DNA of 64,000 bases from Tellurirhabdus rosea (GTDB taxonomy: Bacteria; Bacteroidota; Bacteroidia; Cytophagales; Spirosomataceae): NCBI RefSeq assembly GCF_026278345.1, contig NZ_CP111085.1:4932282-4996281 (forward strand), given 5' to 3'. This document shows positions 35,545-44,800 of this stretch, one piece after another (the stretch's first letter is position 1; every line of letters begins with the position of its first letter). A program made the position numbers and the translations under genes. The notes under the pieces are model-generated. The model had not been told where the DNA came from and did not search any database. It saw nothing but the letters and a program-made list of their open reading frames with translations.

Positions 35545-37119
35545 ATGATTACAGATTCGAAACCCCAAACCACGCACCCGGTCGACAGCCGCAAAACGCT
35601 GTTCAGCGTGATCTCGGCCTCGTCGGTGGGGACGCTCATTGAGTGGTACGATTTTTACATCTTCGGTTCGCTGGCGACCGTGCTTTCCACCAAGTTTTTC
35701 CCGGAAGGCAACCCCACGGCGGCGTTTCTGTCGACGCTGGCAACCTTTGCGGCGGGCTTTGTGGTCCGTCCGTTCGGGGCGCTGTTCTTCGGGCGGCTGG
35801 GCGACCTGATCGGCCGGAAATATACCTTCATGGTGACGCTGCTGCTGATGGGCGGAGCCACGTTTGCCATCGGTCTGGTGCCGAGCTACGAAACCATCGG
35901 CTTTCTGGCCCCGGCGCTGGTGCTGATTCTGCGGTTGCTCCAGGGCCTTGCGCTGGGCGGCGAATACGGCGGGGCCGCTACCTACGTGGCCGAGCACTCC
36001 CCCGATAAGGAACGCGGTTTCTGGACGTCGTGGATTCAGACGACCGCCACCGTCGGCCTGTTTGTCTCACTGCTGGTGATTATGCTGACGCGCATGTCGG
36101 TCTCGAAAGAAGCCTTCGACGACTGGGGCTGGCGCGTGCCGTTCTGGGCGTCGATCATCATGGTCGGGGTGTCCTACATCATCCGCCGGAACATGCACGA
36201 ATCGCCGCTGTTTGCCAAGGTAAAGGCCGAAGGCAAAGCTTCGACCAACCCGCTGAAGGAAAGCTTCGGCAACAAACTGAACTTCAAGTTCGTGCTGCTG
36301 GCGCTGTTTGGGGCCACGATGGGGCAGGGCGTGGTCTGGTACACCGGGCAGTTCTACGCCATGAGCTTTATCGAAAAGGTCTGTAACGTCGATAAAATGC
36401 AGTCGGATGGTCTGATGACGATTGCGCTGCTGATGGGTACGCCGTTCTTTGTGGTCTTCGGCTGGCTGTCGGACAAAATCGGCCGGAAGGGCATTATGCT
36501 GGCGGGTATGCTGATCGCCGTGCTGACCTACCGCCCGATCTACGAGAAGATGTACCAGACCACCAATCTGAAGAATAAAACGGAAATCACCGAAAAGACG
36601 ACTTCCCGCACCCAGACGGCCCCCGACCCGAAAGAAGCGGGCGGCACCATCACGACGCTGACCGTAACCAGAGAATACACCGATGGGACGCAGCTCTTGG
36701 AAGTGACCAAGACCAAAGCCTCGGGCGCTCCCGAAGTGAAAAAGACCCTGACGCTGAACGATTCGGACAAATGGATGCTGATTTTCCTCGTCTTCATCCA
36801 GGTGCTGTACGTGACGATGGTGTACGGCCCGATTGCCGCCTTCCTGGTCGAAATGTTCCCGACCAAGATTCGCTACACGTCGATGTCGCTGCCGTACCAT
36901 ATCGGTAACGGGGTGTTCGGCGGTCTGCTGCCCGCAGTAGCCACGTACCTGGCGACGAAGGCCAAAGATGCCAATGCGGTCGCCGAGAAAGCCGGGGCGG
37001 CCCTGCCCAACGCCGCGCCGTATCTGGAAGGACTCTGGTACCCGATCATCGTTGCCTCCGTCTGCTTCGTCATCGGCCTGCTCTACATCAACGGGCGGGA
37101 TATGGAGATTGATGATTAA
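35545..37119 (+). CDS. MHS-type MFS transporter with inserted soluble loop
   Basis: The 524-residue protein has 12 predicted helices and metabolite:H+ symporter motifs (SSVGTLIEWYDFYIFG at the first helix, GRLGDLIGRKYTF between helices 2 and 3, and FPTKIRYTS late). An extra hydrophilic segment of about 65 residues (about 340-405) rich in Thr and Lys interrupts the cytoplasmic or periplasmic loop between late helices; typical MHS proteins lack it. Members of this family import organic acids, proline/betaine and similar solutes with protons. It follows the porin and precedes a small membrane protein gene. Confidence 0.92.
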   Translation: MITDSKPQTTHPVDSRKTLFSVISASSVGTLIEWYDFYIFGSLATVLSTKFFPEGNPTAAFLSTLATFAAGFVVRPFGALFFGRLGDLIGRKYTFMVTLLLMGGATFAIGLVPSYETIGFLAPALVLILRLLQGLALGGEYGGAATYVAEHSPDKERGFWTSWIQTTATVGLFVSLLVIMLTRMSVSKEAFDDWGWRVPFWASIIMVGVSYIIRRNMHESPLFAKVKAEGKASTNPLKESFGNKLNFKFVLLALFGATMGQGVVWYTGQFYAMSFIEKVCNVDKMQSDGLMTIALLMGTPFFVVFGWLSDKIGRKGIMLAGMLIAVLTYRPIYEKMYQTTNLKNKTEITEKTTSRTQTAPDPKEAGGTITTLTVTREYTDGTQLLEVTKTKASGAPEVKKTLTLNDSDKWMLIFLVFIQVLYVTMVYGPIAAFLVEMFPTKIRYTSMSLPYHIGNGVFGGLLPAVATYLATKAKDANAVAEKAGAALPNAAPYLEGLWYPIIVASVCFVIGLLYINGRDMEIDD

Positions 37120-37132
37120 GCCAAGTGGTTCA

Positions 37133-37219
37133 GGGTTTATAGTTTACAGTTTATGGTTGATCAATCAGCCGAAACCTGCATGCAACAACTAAAAACCCTA
37201 AACTATAAACCATAAACTA
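37133..37219. repeat. Intergenic self-complementary repeat, TAAACTATAAAC class
   Basis: The left side (37133-37158) has AGGGTTTATAGTTT and AGTTTATGG. The right side (about 37193-37219) has the complementary words AAACTATAAACC and CCATAAACT, but in rearranged order. The loop holds CAGCCGAAACCTGCATGC. It fills the junction after the MFS gene. Confidence 0.75.
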
Positions 37220-37229
37220 ATTCAAAGAC

Positions 37230-37454
37230 ATGAACAAGATCAAACGCATATTTGGAATTCTCTGGCTGGCGATTGCGGCGGCGGCTGGCTACTTTGGGGT
37301 CGTGGAATTCGGCCTGCCCAAACTGGCTTCCGGCAAACAGGAAGACCTCGTTTTCGGAATTATCATCCTGTTTATCCTGATGCCCATCATCGTAGGCGGC
37401 CTGCTGACGTTCGGAATGTATTCCTTACAAGGGGAATATGATCTAGAATCGTAA
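37230..37454 (+). CDS. Small two-helix membrane protein (DUF6814-like)
   Basis: The 74-residue protein has two hydrophobic helices (about 8-28 and 41-65) and ends in a short acidic tail. Small proteins of this kind often follow MHS/MFS transporter genes in Cytophagales and are annotated as a domain of unknown function; that name is from memory. A role as a transporter accessory subunit is inferred only from position. Confidence 0.7.
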   Translation: MNKIKRIFGILWLAIAAAAGYFGVVEFGLPKLASGKQEDLVFGIIILFILMPIIVGGLLTFGMYSLQGEYDLES

Positions 37455-37476
37455 TATCGCCGTGTTGTACGGGTTA

Positions 37477-37553
37477 GTGGTCAGTACTGTAGTGATCAGG
37501 GGTTCCGCCGTTACCCGGGTGAGCGGAGCACCAGCCACTACAGCACTGACCAC
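37477..37553. repeat. Intergenic self-complementary repeat, GTGGTCAGTACTG class
   Basis: The 18-base arms 37477-37494 and 37536-37553 are complementary with one mismatch. The loop contains GGTTCCGCCG and GAGCGGAGC. The words GTGGTCAGT and ACTGACCAC are shared with the repeat at 35439-35520. Confidence 0.85.
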
Positions 37554-37580
37554 TTCCGACTGTTTACCGCCCACTGGTTT

Positions 37581-37790
37581 ATGAAATCGTACCGCCTCTT
37601 TTTTCTATTCGTGCTTTTCCTGCTGCTGTTCAACGAGCCGGTGCTGTCGATTGTCAACCGGGCGGAACTGGTGGCGGGAATTCCGCTTTTGTACCTGTAT
37701 GTTCTGGTGCTGTGGCTGGTGCTGATTGGCGCCATCGCCTACGCGCTGTATCAATCGGAGGCCACCGAAGAAGCGACCGTAGATGAGTAA
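37581..37790 (+). CDS. Small membrane protein preceding the SSS-type kinase
   Basis: The 69-residue protein has two hydrophobic helices and an acidic C-terminus. Its stop codon overlaps the start of the next gene by 8 bases (the sequence ATGAGTAA serves both), so translation is coupled. In symporter-like transporters such as the DUF4212/SSS pairs a tiny subunit precedes the large one. This protein may be an analogous partner of the kinase's transporter domain, but that is an inference. Confidence 0.75.
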   Translation: MKSYRLFFLFVLFLLLFNEPVLSIVNRAELVAGIPLLYLYVLVLWLVLIGAIAYALYQSEATEEATVDE

Positions 37791-40482
37791 CCTGACGCTG
37801 CTGGTAAGTGCCCTGCTGTACCTGAGTCTGCTGTTCTGGATCGCCTACCGCGCCGAACAGCGGAGTCGGCAGGGGCGCAGTCTGGTCAACAATCCGTACA
37901 TCTATGCCCTGTCGCTGGCCGTGTACTGCACCGCCTGGACGTTTTACGGCAGCGTCGGGCGGGCCACGTCGGAAGGCATTCAGTTTCTGGCCGTTTACGT
38001 GGGACCGACCATCACGGCCCCGCTCTGGTGGATCGTGCTGCGCAAGACGATTCGCATCTGCAAAGCCCAGCGGATTACCAGCATCGCCGACTTTGTCTCC
38101 GCCCGATACGGCAAGAACCGGACGCTCGGCGTGCTGGTGACGGTGCTGTCGGTGATGGGCATCATTCCCTACATTTCCATTCAGTTGAAGGCCGTTTCGG
38201 GCAGCGTGGCGGTGCTTTCGGGCGAAGCCGGCGGGCAGACCGGGCTTCGGCACGACCAGTCGCTGCTGATTACGCTCTTTCTGGCGGTCTTTACGATTCT
38301 GTTCGGGGCCCGCAAACTGGAAGCCACCGAACGCCACGAAGGACTGGTGACGGCCATCGCCTTCGAATCGCTCGTCAAACTGGTGGCTTTCCTGAGCGTG
38401 GGGGCCTTTGTCACCTTCGGCCTTTTCAACGGGCCGGGCGAGATTTTTGAGCGCGCCAGCCAGCTTCCCGAACTCCGCGAACGCTTTACGCAGGGCCCCG
38501 GTTATTCCTCCGGCGACTGGTTCTGGTACTGCCTGCTGTCGGCGGTGGCGGTGCTTTTTCTGCCGCGTCAGTTTCAGGTGGCGGTGGTCGAAAACGTCAA
38601 CGAGGCCCATCTGAACAAAGCCATGTGGCTCTTTCCGCTCTACCTGTTTCTCATCAATCTGTTTGTGCTGCCCCTCGCTTTTGGCGGAAAACTGCTGCTG
38701 GCGGCCGGGGTCAATGCGGATACCTACGTGCTGAGTCTGCCCCTGATGGCGGGCCAGAAAGGGCTGGTGCTGCTGGCCTACATCGGCGGATTTTCGGCGG
38801 CCACCAGCATGATCATCGTCGAGGCGACGGCCCTGAGCGTCATGATTTCCAACAACGTGGTGATGCCCCTGCTGGTCAGTCTGCCCGGACTGCAACGGTG
38901 GTTCGGACCCGGGTCGAGCGTTTTTGTCATCAACACGCGGCGGCTGGCGATCATGGTCCTGCTGCTGCTGGCTTATTTTTACTACCGCGAAGTGGCGGAT
39001 TATTTTTCGCTGGTATCGGTCGGAATGATTTCGTTTGCGGCGGTGGCGCAGTTTGCTCCGGCCATCATCGGCGGCATTTACTGGAAACGCGGCGCCCAGT
39101 TCGGCGCCATCACCGGACTGGTAGCCGGGATGCTCATCTGGTTTTACACGCTCATTGTGCCGACGCTGGTGCCGGTGGGTTTTCTGCCCGCTTCCCTCAT
39201 GACCGAAGGACCGTTCGGCATCTGGGCTTTGAGGCCACAGGCTCTCTTCGGCCTGGATTCCCTCAGTCCGATTTCCCACGCGGTTTTCTGGTCGCTGTTC
39301 ATCAATACGGCGCTCTACGTCTGGGGGTCGCTCCACCGGGCGCAGAGTTCGCTGGATCATAACCAGGCGGTTCTTTTTGTGGATGTCTTCCGGTACCGCT
39401 CGGCCGTCGAATCGTCGGTGGTCTGGAAAGGCAAGGCGCTGGTGACGGACCTGCGGGCGCTGCTGGCCCGTTTTTTCGGCGACGACCGGTCCAACCGGCT
39501 CATCGAGCGCTACGTCCGCCGTAACGGCCTCAACGTCGTTCAGCCCTATGCGGACCCGCGGCTGGTGACCTATACCGAAAAGCTGCTGGCGGGTGCCATC
39601 GGCACGGCCTCAGCCCGCATCCTGGTGGCCTCGGTGGCTAAAGAAGAGCCGATTTCGGTGGAAGAGGTCATCCGGATTCTGAAAAATTCGCAGGAACTGC
39701 TGGCGGTCAACAAAGAGCTGAAGCGCAAGTCGGCGGAACTGGAACAACTCACCCAGCAGCTCAGCGAAGCGAACGAACGCCTGAAACGGGCCGACCAGCA
39801 GAAAGACGATTTCCTGTCGACGGTCACGCACGAAATCCGGACGCCCATCACCAGCGTCCGGGCGCTCTCCGAAATCCTGCACGATACGCCGGACATGGAC
39901 CTCGCGACCCGGCAGCATTTTCTGGAAACCATCATCAAGGAATCCGAGCGGCTCACGCGGCTGATCAACCAGGTGCTTGACCTGGAGCGGATCGAGTCGG
40001 GGCGGCACAAACTGGTGCGCGAGCCCGTTTCCCTGCCGGAGATCATCCAGGATTCGGTCGAAGCCGTCGCCCAGCTGGCCGCCGAAAAACACATCCGGCT
40101 CCACTACCGCCCGACCGACCAGCCGCTGACGGTGGAGGCCGACCGCGACCGGATGCAGCAGGTCCTGATCAACCTGCTTTCCAACGCCATCAAGTTCAGT
40201 CCCGCCGAAACCGGCGAAATTGCCGTCCGGACGGAACTCCGGAACGGCCACTGCCTTGTCAGCGTGGCCGACAATGGGCAGGGCATCGACCCCGCTTACC
40301 AGAAACTGATTTTTGAAAAGTTCTACCAGGCTCACGACAAAGCCGTCCGGAAGCCAAAAGGCAGCGGCCTGGGACTGGCTATTTCGAAAAAAATCATAGA
40401 ATTGCACCATGGAAACCTGACCGTGGAAAGTAGGCCGGGCCAGGGATCGACGTTTACGTTTGAACTTCCCGTGGCTGAATGA
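37783..40482 (+). CDS. Sodium:solute-symporter-domain sensor histidine kinase
   Basis: The 899-residue protein has an N-terminal SSS transporter domain (about 1-490, roughly 13 helices). A linker with a coiled coil (about 640-675) leads to a kinase core with the phospho-acceptor His683 in VTHEIRTPITS, N-box LSNAIKFS, and G-boxes DNGQGI and GSGLGLAI. This is the CbrA/CrbS architecture, in which a transporter-like module senses or imports a carbon source and the kinase controls its use. A single receiver protein is encoded after it, and acs lies further downstream. The GC-rich gene looks native. Confidence 0.95.
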   Translation: MSNLTLLVSALLYLSLLFWIAYRAEQRSRQGRSLVNNPYIYALSLAVYCTAWTFYGSVGRATSEGIQFLAVYVGPTITAPLWWIVLRKTIRICKAQRITSIADFVSARYGKNRTLGVLVTVLSVMGIIPYISIQLKAVSGSVAVLSGEAGGQTGLRHDQSLLITLFLAVFTILFGARKLEATERHEGLVTAIAFESLVKLVAFLSVGAFVTFGLFNGPGEIFERASQLPELRERFTQGPGYSSGDWFWYCLLSAVAVLFLPRQFQVAVVENVNEAHLNKAMWLFPLYLFLINLFVLPLAFGGKLLLAAGVNADTYVLSLPLMAGQKGLVLLAYIGGFSAATSMIIVEATALSVMISNNVVMPLLVSLPGLQRWFGPGSSVFVINTRRLAIMVLLLLAYFYYREVADYFSLVSVGMISFAAVAQFAPAIIGGIYWKRGAQFGAITGLVAGMLIWFYTLIVPTLVPVGFLPASLMTEGPFGIWALRPQALFGLDSLSPISHAVFWSLFINTALYVWGSLHRAQSSLDHNQAVLFVDVFRYRSAVESSVVWKGKALVTDLRALLARFFGDDRSNRLIERYVRRNGLNVVQPYADPRLVTYTEKLLAGAIGTASARILVASVAKEEPISVEEVIRILKNSQELLAVNKELKRKSAELEQLTQQLSEANERLKRADQQKDDFLSTVTHEIRTPITSVRALSEILHDTPDMDLATRQHFLETIIKESERLTRLINQVLDLERIESGRHKLVREPVSLPEIIQDSVEAVAQLAAEKHIRLHYRPTDQPLTVEADRDRMQQVLINLLSNAIKFSPAETGEIAVRTELRNGHCLVSVADNGQGIDPAYQKLIFEKFYQAHDKAVRKPKGSGLGLAISKKIIELHHGNLTVESRPGQGSTFTFELPVAE

Positions 40483-40574
40483 CTGAATGACCGAATGACT
40501 GAACGCTTCGCAGCGCCAAAGTTGGTGCAGTCATTCAACCATTCAGTCATTCAACCATTTAGTCATTCAATCAT
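40475..40574. repeat. Intergenic self-complementary repeat, ATGACTGA class
   Basis: The left arm (about 40475-40504) has GAATGACTGAATGACCGAATGACTGA. The right side (about 40527-40574) has TCATTCAACCATTCAGTCATTC words. Pairing is imperfect. The loop reads GCTTCGCAGCGCC. The kinase stop codon lies inside the left arm, and the right arm ends 5 bases before the receiver gene ATG. Confidence 0.85.
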
Positions 40575-40579
40575 TCCCT

Positions 40580-40945
40580 ATGAAAGTCCTCATTGCTGAC
40601 GATGAACCGAATATCCTGCTGTCGCTGGAGTTTTTGATGAAAAAGGAAGGATACCGGGTTTTTATCGCCCGCGACGGGAAGGAAGCGTACGACCTGATTC
40701 AGCAGGAAATGCCCGATCTGCTGCTGCTCGACATCATGATGCCCGGCATGGACGGGTACGAACTGTGCCGTTTTGTCAAAAACACGGAAGGCTTCCGGCA
40801 CATGAAGGTGATTTTCCTCAGTGCCAAAAGCAAAGAGGCCGACCTGAAAAAAGGCTACGAAGCGGGCGCGGACCTCTACCTCCCCAAACCTTTCTCCACC
40901 CGCGAACTGGTGGCCAAAGTGGCGGAAATGAGCGCACAGGCGTAG
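40580..40945 (+). CDS. Single-domain response regulator (receiver only)
   Basis: The 121-residue CheY-like protein has the acidic pocket DDE at 7-9, a phospho-acceptor Asp in LLLDIMMPGMDG, the Thr/Ser switch in IFLSAKS, and Lys in LPKPFS. It has no output domain. It follows the SSS-type kinase and is almost certainly its partner, so output must go through protein-protein contact or another regulator. In CrbSR systems the regulator has a LuxR HTH, so this one differs. Confidence 0.93.
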   Translation: MKVLIADDEPNILLSLEFLMKKEGYRVFIARDGKEAYDLIQQEMPDLLLLDIMMPGMDGYELCRFVKNTEGFRHMKVIFLSAKSKEADLKKGYEAGADLYLPKPFSTRELVAKVAEMSAQA

Positions 40946-40959
40946 CTTTCAGGCTTTCG

Positions 40960-41508
40960 TTAGCCCCGCAGCACTTCGTAGCGGCTCTGCACCATCCCGT
41001 TGGCGAAGGTTCTGGTTTCGGTATGCCGCAGATGCACGTCCGACCCCAGCGGACCAAACAGCGGCAGCCCTTCGCCCAGCAGGACCGGCAGCCGGGTGAG
41101 CGTCAGCGAATCGACCAGACCATCGCGCAGAAACCGCTGGATGGTCACTCCGCCGTCGATATAGATATGCCGACCGCCCTGTTCGGCGACGGTCTTCAAT
41201 AGCTCGGCCGGGGGCATAGCCAGCACCGTTACCTTTTCCCGCAACGCTTCCGGGGGCTCGATGCCCGTGCTGCTCAGAACGATCACCCGCTTGCCTTCGT
41301 AGGGCCAGGCGTCGAACGTCAGCACTTTCTCGAACGTCATCCGCCCGGTCACCAGCGTGTCGATGGAATCATAAAAGGTCTGATAGCCAAAATCCTCTCC
41401 GGGCAGAGCGTAGCGTTCGTCCGTCAGCCAGTCGATTTCGCCGTTCGGGCGGGCAATGAAGCCATCCTGGCTCAGGCCGATAAAGACAGAGACTTTAGGG
41501 TGTGTCAT
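40960..41508 (-). CDS. Dihydrofolate reductase family protein (RibD C-terminal-like)
   Basis: The 182-residue protein has the RibD_C/DHFR-like fold signature (VSVFIGLSQDGFIARPNGEIDWL at the N-terminus, TLVTGRMTFEKVL, and a YIDGGVTIQRFL nucleotide-binding loop). It is an NADPH-dependent reductase-like protein of the YwjB/YyaP type; the substrate is unknown. It is convergent with the receiver gene, and a CGCAGATT-class repeat lies just upstream of its start. Confidence 0.92.
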   Translation of the reverse strand: MTHPKVSVFIGLSQDGFIARPNGEIDWLTDERYALPGEDFGYQTFYDSIDTLVTGRMTFEKVLTFDAWPYEGKRVIVLSSTGIEPPEALREKVTVLAMPPAELLKTVAEQGGRHIYIDGGVTIQRFLRDGLVDSLTLTRLPVLLGEGLPLFGPLGSDVHLRHTETRTFANGMVQSRYEVLRG

Positions 41509-41515
41509 GGGTATA

Positions 41516-41606
41516 TTTCTCGCAGATTTTCGCTGATTTCATTTTTTCTACGTCGCAGCGGCGAACCGTAAATCTGCGTCCAAAATCAGCGTAAATCTGC
41601 GAGAAA
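41516..41606. repeat. Intergenic self-complementary repeat, CGCAGATT class
   Basis: The 26-base arms 41516-41541 and 41581-41606 are complementary at all but two or three positions and use TTTCTCGCAGATTT and CGCTGATTT words. The loop includes GTCGCAGCGGCG. It lies in the divergent region between the reductase gene and the GH9 gene. Confidence 0.88.
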
Positions 41607-41813
41607 CAAAACGAAAAATCCACGAGCAACCAACTTTTTCGCTCCACCGATTCAGCCCGTTTTTCCGCCAATTCGCCCCTGCTTTCTATCGGTTCATGCA
41701 TGAATGCGTACTCATCCGTGCGGGTGAGCGGTAGCTTGCGGCGTCTTTTATTCCCCGAAAAGCGTGCTGTACCCTGTAAACACCCCGGAGGGGAGCGGGG
41801 GATTTTATTTTTT

Positions 41814-44800
41814 ATGAAACAACAAATTCTATGGACTCTGGTCTGGCTGCTGATGGCGTTCAGAAGCCTGGCCGCCCCACCCACCACCACGGAAGCCATC
41901 CGGATCGACCAGTTCGGGTATTTGCAGAACGCCCGGAAAGTGGCGGTCATCATCAACCCGCAGGTCGGTTCCAACGCCAACCGGCCGTTTCAGGCGAGTA
42001 CGGGTGCCAACCAGTACCAGGTCCGCCGCTGGACCGACGATGCGGTGGTGTTCAGCGGGACGATCCAGGCGTGGAAAGACGGCGTCACGCAGACCCAGTC
42101 GGGCGACAAGGGCTGGTGGTTCGACTTTTCGACGGTTAACACGCCCGGTTCGTACTACATTTTTGATGTGGGTAACAACGTCGGTTCCTACCGTTTCGAG
42201 ATTGGCGATGCTGTTTACAACGAAGTGCTGAAAGCCGCCGTCCGGACGTATTTCTACCAGCGGATTAATTTTGCCAAGCAGCCGCCGTTCACCGACCCCA
42301 AATGGGCCGACGCCGCCACGCACGAAGGCCCGGAGCAGGACCGCGCAGCCCGGAGCCGCTTTGCCAAGACCGACCCCCGCACGGCCAAAGACCTGCACGG
42401 CGGCTGGATGGATGCCGGTGACATGAACAAATACGTGACGTTTGCCGAGGAGCCCGTCGTCATTCTGCTCGAATCGTACCGCCTGAACCCGTCCGTTTTT
42501 ACGGATAATTTCAACATTCCCGAATCCGGAAACGGTATTCCCGACATTCTGGACGAGGTGAAATGGGAACTCGACTTCATGAAGCGCATGCAGGACGCCA
42601 CCGGCACGGGCGGACTGTTCCTGAAAGTCGGGGTGGACAATTACAACGAAACCAACCCGCCCAGCGCCGACCGGCGGCCCCGCTACTACCTGCCCGAATG
42701 CACTTCCTCGACGCTCTCTGGCGCGGCCATGTTTGCCGTCGGCGGAGCGGTGTACCGGAATATTCCGGCCCTGAATGCCTACGCCCAGGACCTCATCGCC
42801 CGCGCCGAACGCGCTTTTGCCCGTGGCCGCGAAACGACGAACGGGTTCACGACCTTCCAGACAGCCTGCGACGACGGCGACATCAAATCCGGCGATTCGG
42901 ACAAACCCGCCAGCATCCAGTTGCAGTCGGCGGTGGTGGCGGCGATTTACCTGTTCGAGGCGACGGGCAAGGCCGAGTACCGGACGTTTGTGGATGACTA
43001 CCACAGCCGCATCGACCCCATTGCCAACGAGTGGTGGGGACCGTACCTGATGCACGTTCACACGGCGCTGCTGCGTTACGCCGCCAACCCGGCCGCTACG
43101 CCTTCTGTCGCCTCGCTGATTCGCAGTCGGAAAGCCCAGAACAACGGCGTGCTGTCGATCAACGATTACAACGCCCGCAACGACCTCTACCGGGCTTACA
43201 TGGCCGACGCGCAATACCACTGGGGCAGCAACCAGGTCCGCGGAAATGCCGGGATGCTGAACATGGACTTTGCGGATTTCAACATCAACCCGTCGAACAA
43301 GGCGCTGTACAAAGAAGTAGCGGCCGAATACCTGCACTGGTTCCACGGCGTGAACGCCCAGGGGAAGGTGATGCTGTCGAACATGTACGCCTTTGGGGCC
43401 GATAATTCGCAGAACGAAATCTACCACACCTGGTTTGCCCACGGCACCGAATGGGACAACGCCCTGACCTCGCCCCGCGGTCCGGCCCCCGGCTACCTCA
43501 CGGGCGGCCCCAACCACATGGACCAGTACGACGGAACGGTCGGCGACATCCGAAACGAGCCGTTGCAGAAGCGTTACCGCGACTGGAACACCGGTTTTCC
43601 GGAAAATTCGTGGATTTTCACCGAAGTCGCCATCTACAACCAGGCTCCGTACATCGCCCTGCTGAGCCGACTGATGACGCCGACCACCGACCCGACCGAT
43701 ACCGAGGCGCCCACGGCCCCGTCGAATCTGGTGGCTTCGGACCTTTCACCCTATTCGGTGAAACTGAGCTGGAACGCTTCGGTGGACAACCGGGCGGTGA
43801 CCGCCTACGAAATCTACCGCGACGGCACAAAAGCGGCCGAAACGCCGCAGACGTTCATCAGCATCGAGACACTGGCACCGGGCACGGATTACGTCTTTAC
43901 GGTAAAAGCCATCGACTTCTCGGCCAACCGCTCGGCGGCGAGCAATGCCGTGAACGTCAGCACGCCCGCGCCCAGTCCGAACGATTATATTCTTTACGGC
44001 GATGCGCTGCGGCACACGCTGCAAAACTGGTCGTGGGGCAGCACCAGCAACACCGCGAACACCGACCCCGTGAAGATGGGCGAAAAGTCCCTGAAAGTGG
44101 ACGTGACCGCCGCCTGGGGGGCGCTGAGTCTGCGTAACAGCGAGATTCTGCAAACGGCCAATTATCCCGGCGGTGTGCAGTTCTGGTTTTACGGTTCGGA
44201 AAAGGCCGTGCGCGTCACGGTGAACACCACCGAAACGGCCGAACCGTCGAACTCCTACCGGATTTCGGCCGAGCCGAACACCTGGACGCTGGTCCGGATT
44301 CCGTGGAGCGAGTGGGGTAGTCCGTCGCAGATTCAGCGGATCAACATCATGGATGGCTCGGGCGGTCCGCAGAGCTTCGTGATCGACGACCTGCGTCTGA
44401 TCGCCGGAGCCAGCACCCCCGACACCCAGGCCCCGACCACGCCCGGAAACCTAATGGCCTCCGACGTGACCGGCAACAGCCTGAAACTCTCCTGGACGGC
44501 TTCGACAGACAACATCGGCGTGGCGGCTTATGAAGTTTACCGCAACGGCACCCTGTTAAACGGTAACGTGACGGGCACTTCGCTGGACGTGACGGGCCTC
44601 ACCTGCACGACGACCTATAATTTTGCGGTTCGGGCCAAAGACGCCGCCGGAAACGGGTCGCCGAATACGCCCGCTATTTACGTTACGACGCCTTACTGTC
44701 CGACCAATGATACGCAGGCCCCAAGCGTTCCGACGAACCTGACGGCGACCAATGTCACCGCCAGCGGCCTAACTCTGAGCTGGACGGCTTCAGGCGATAA

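Noticed and set aside
37654-39360. Minus-strand frame opposite the SSS-type kinase
   Set aside because: The shadow composition (His/Gln/Arg-rich) and the clear transporter and kinase motifs on the other strand rule it out.
41829-43517. Minus-strand open frame opposite the GH9 gene
   Set aside because: It is another antisense shadow without motifs; the catalytic GH9 residues are on the plus strand.
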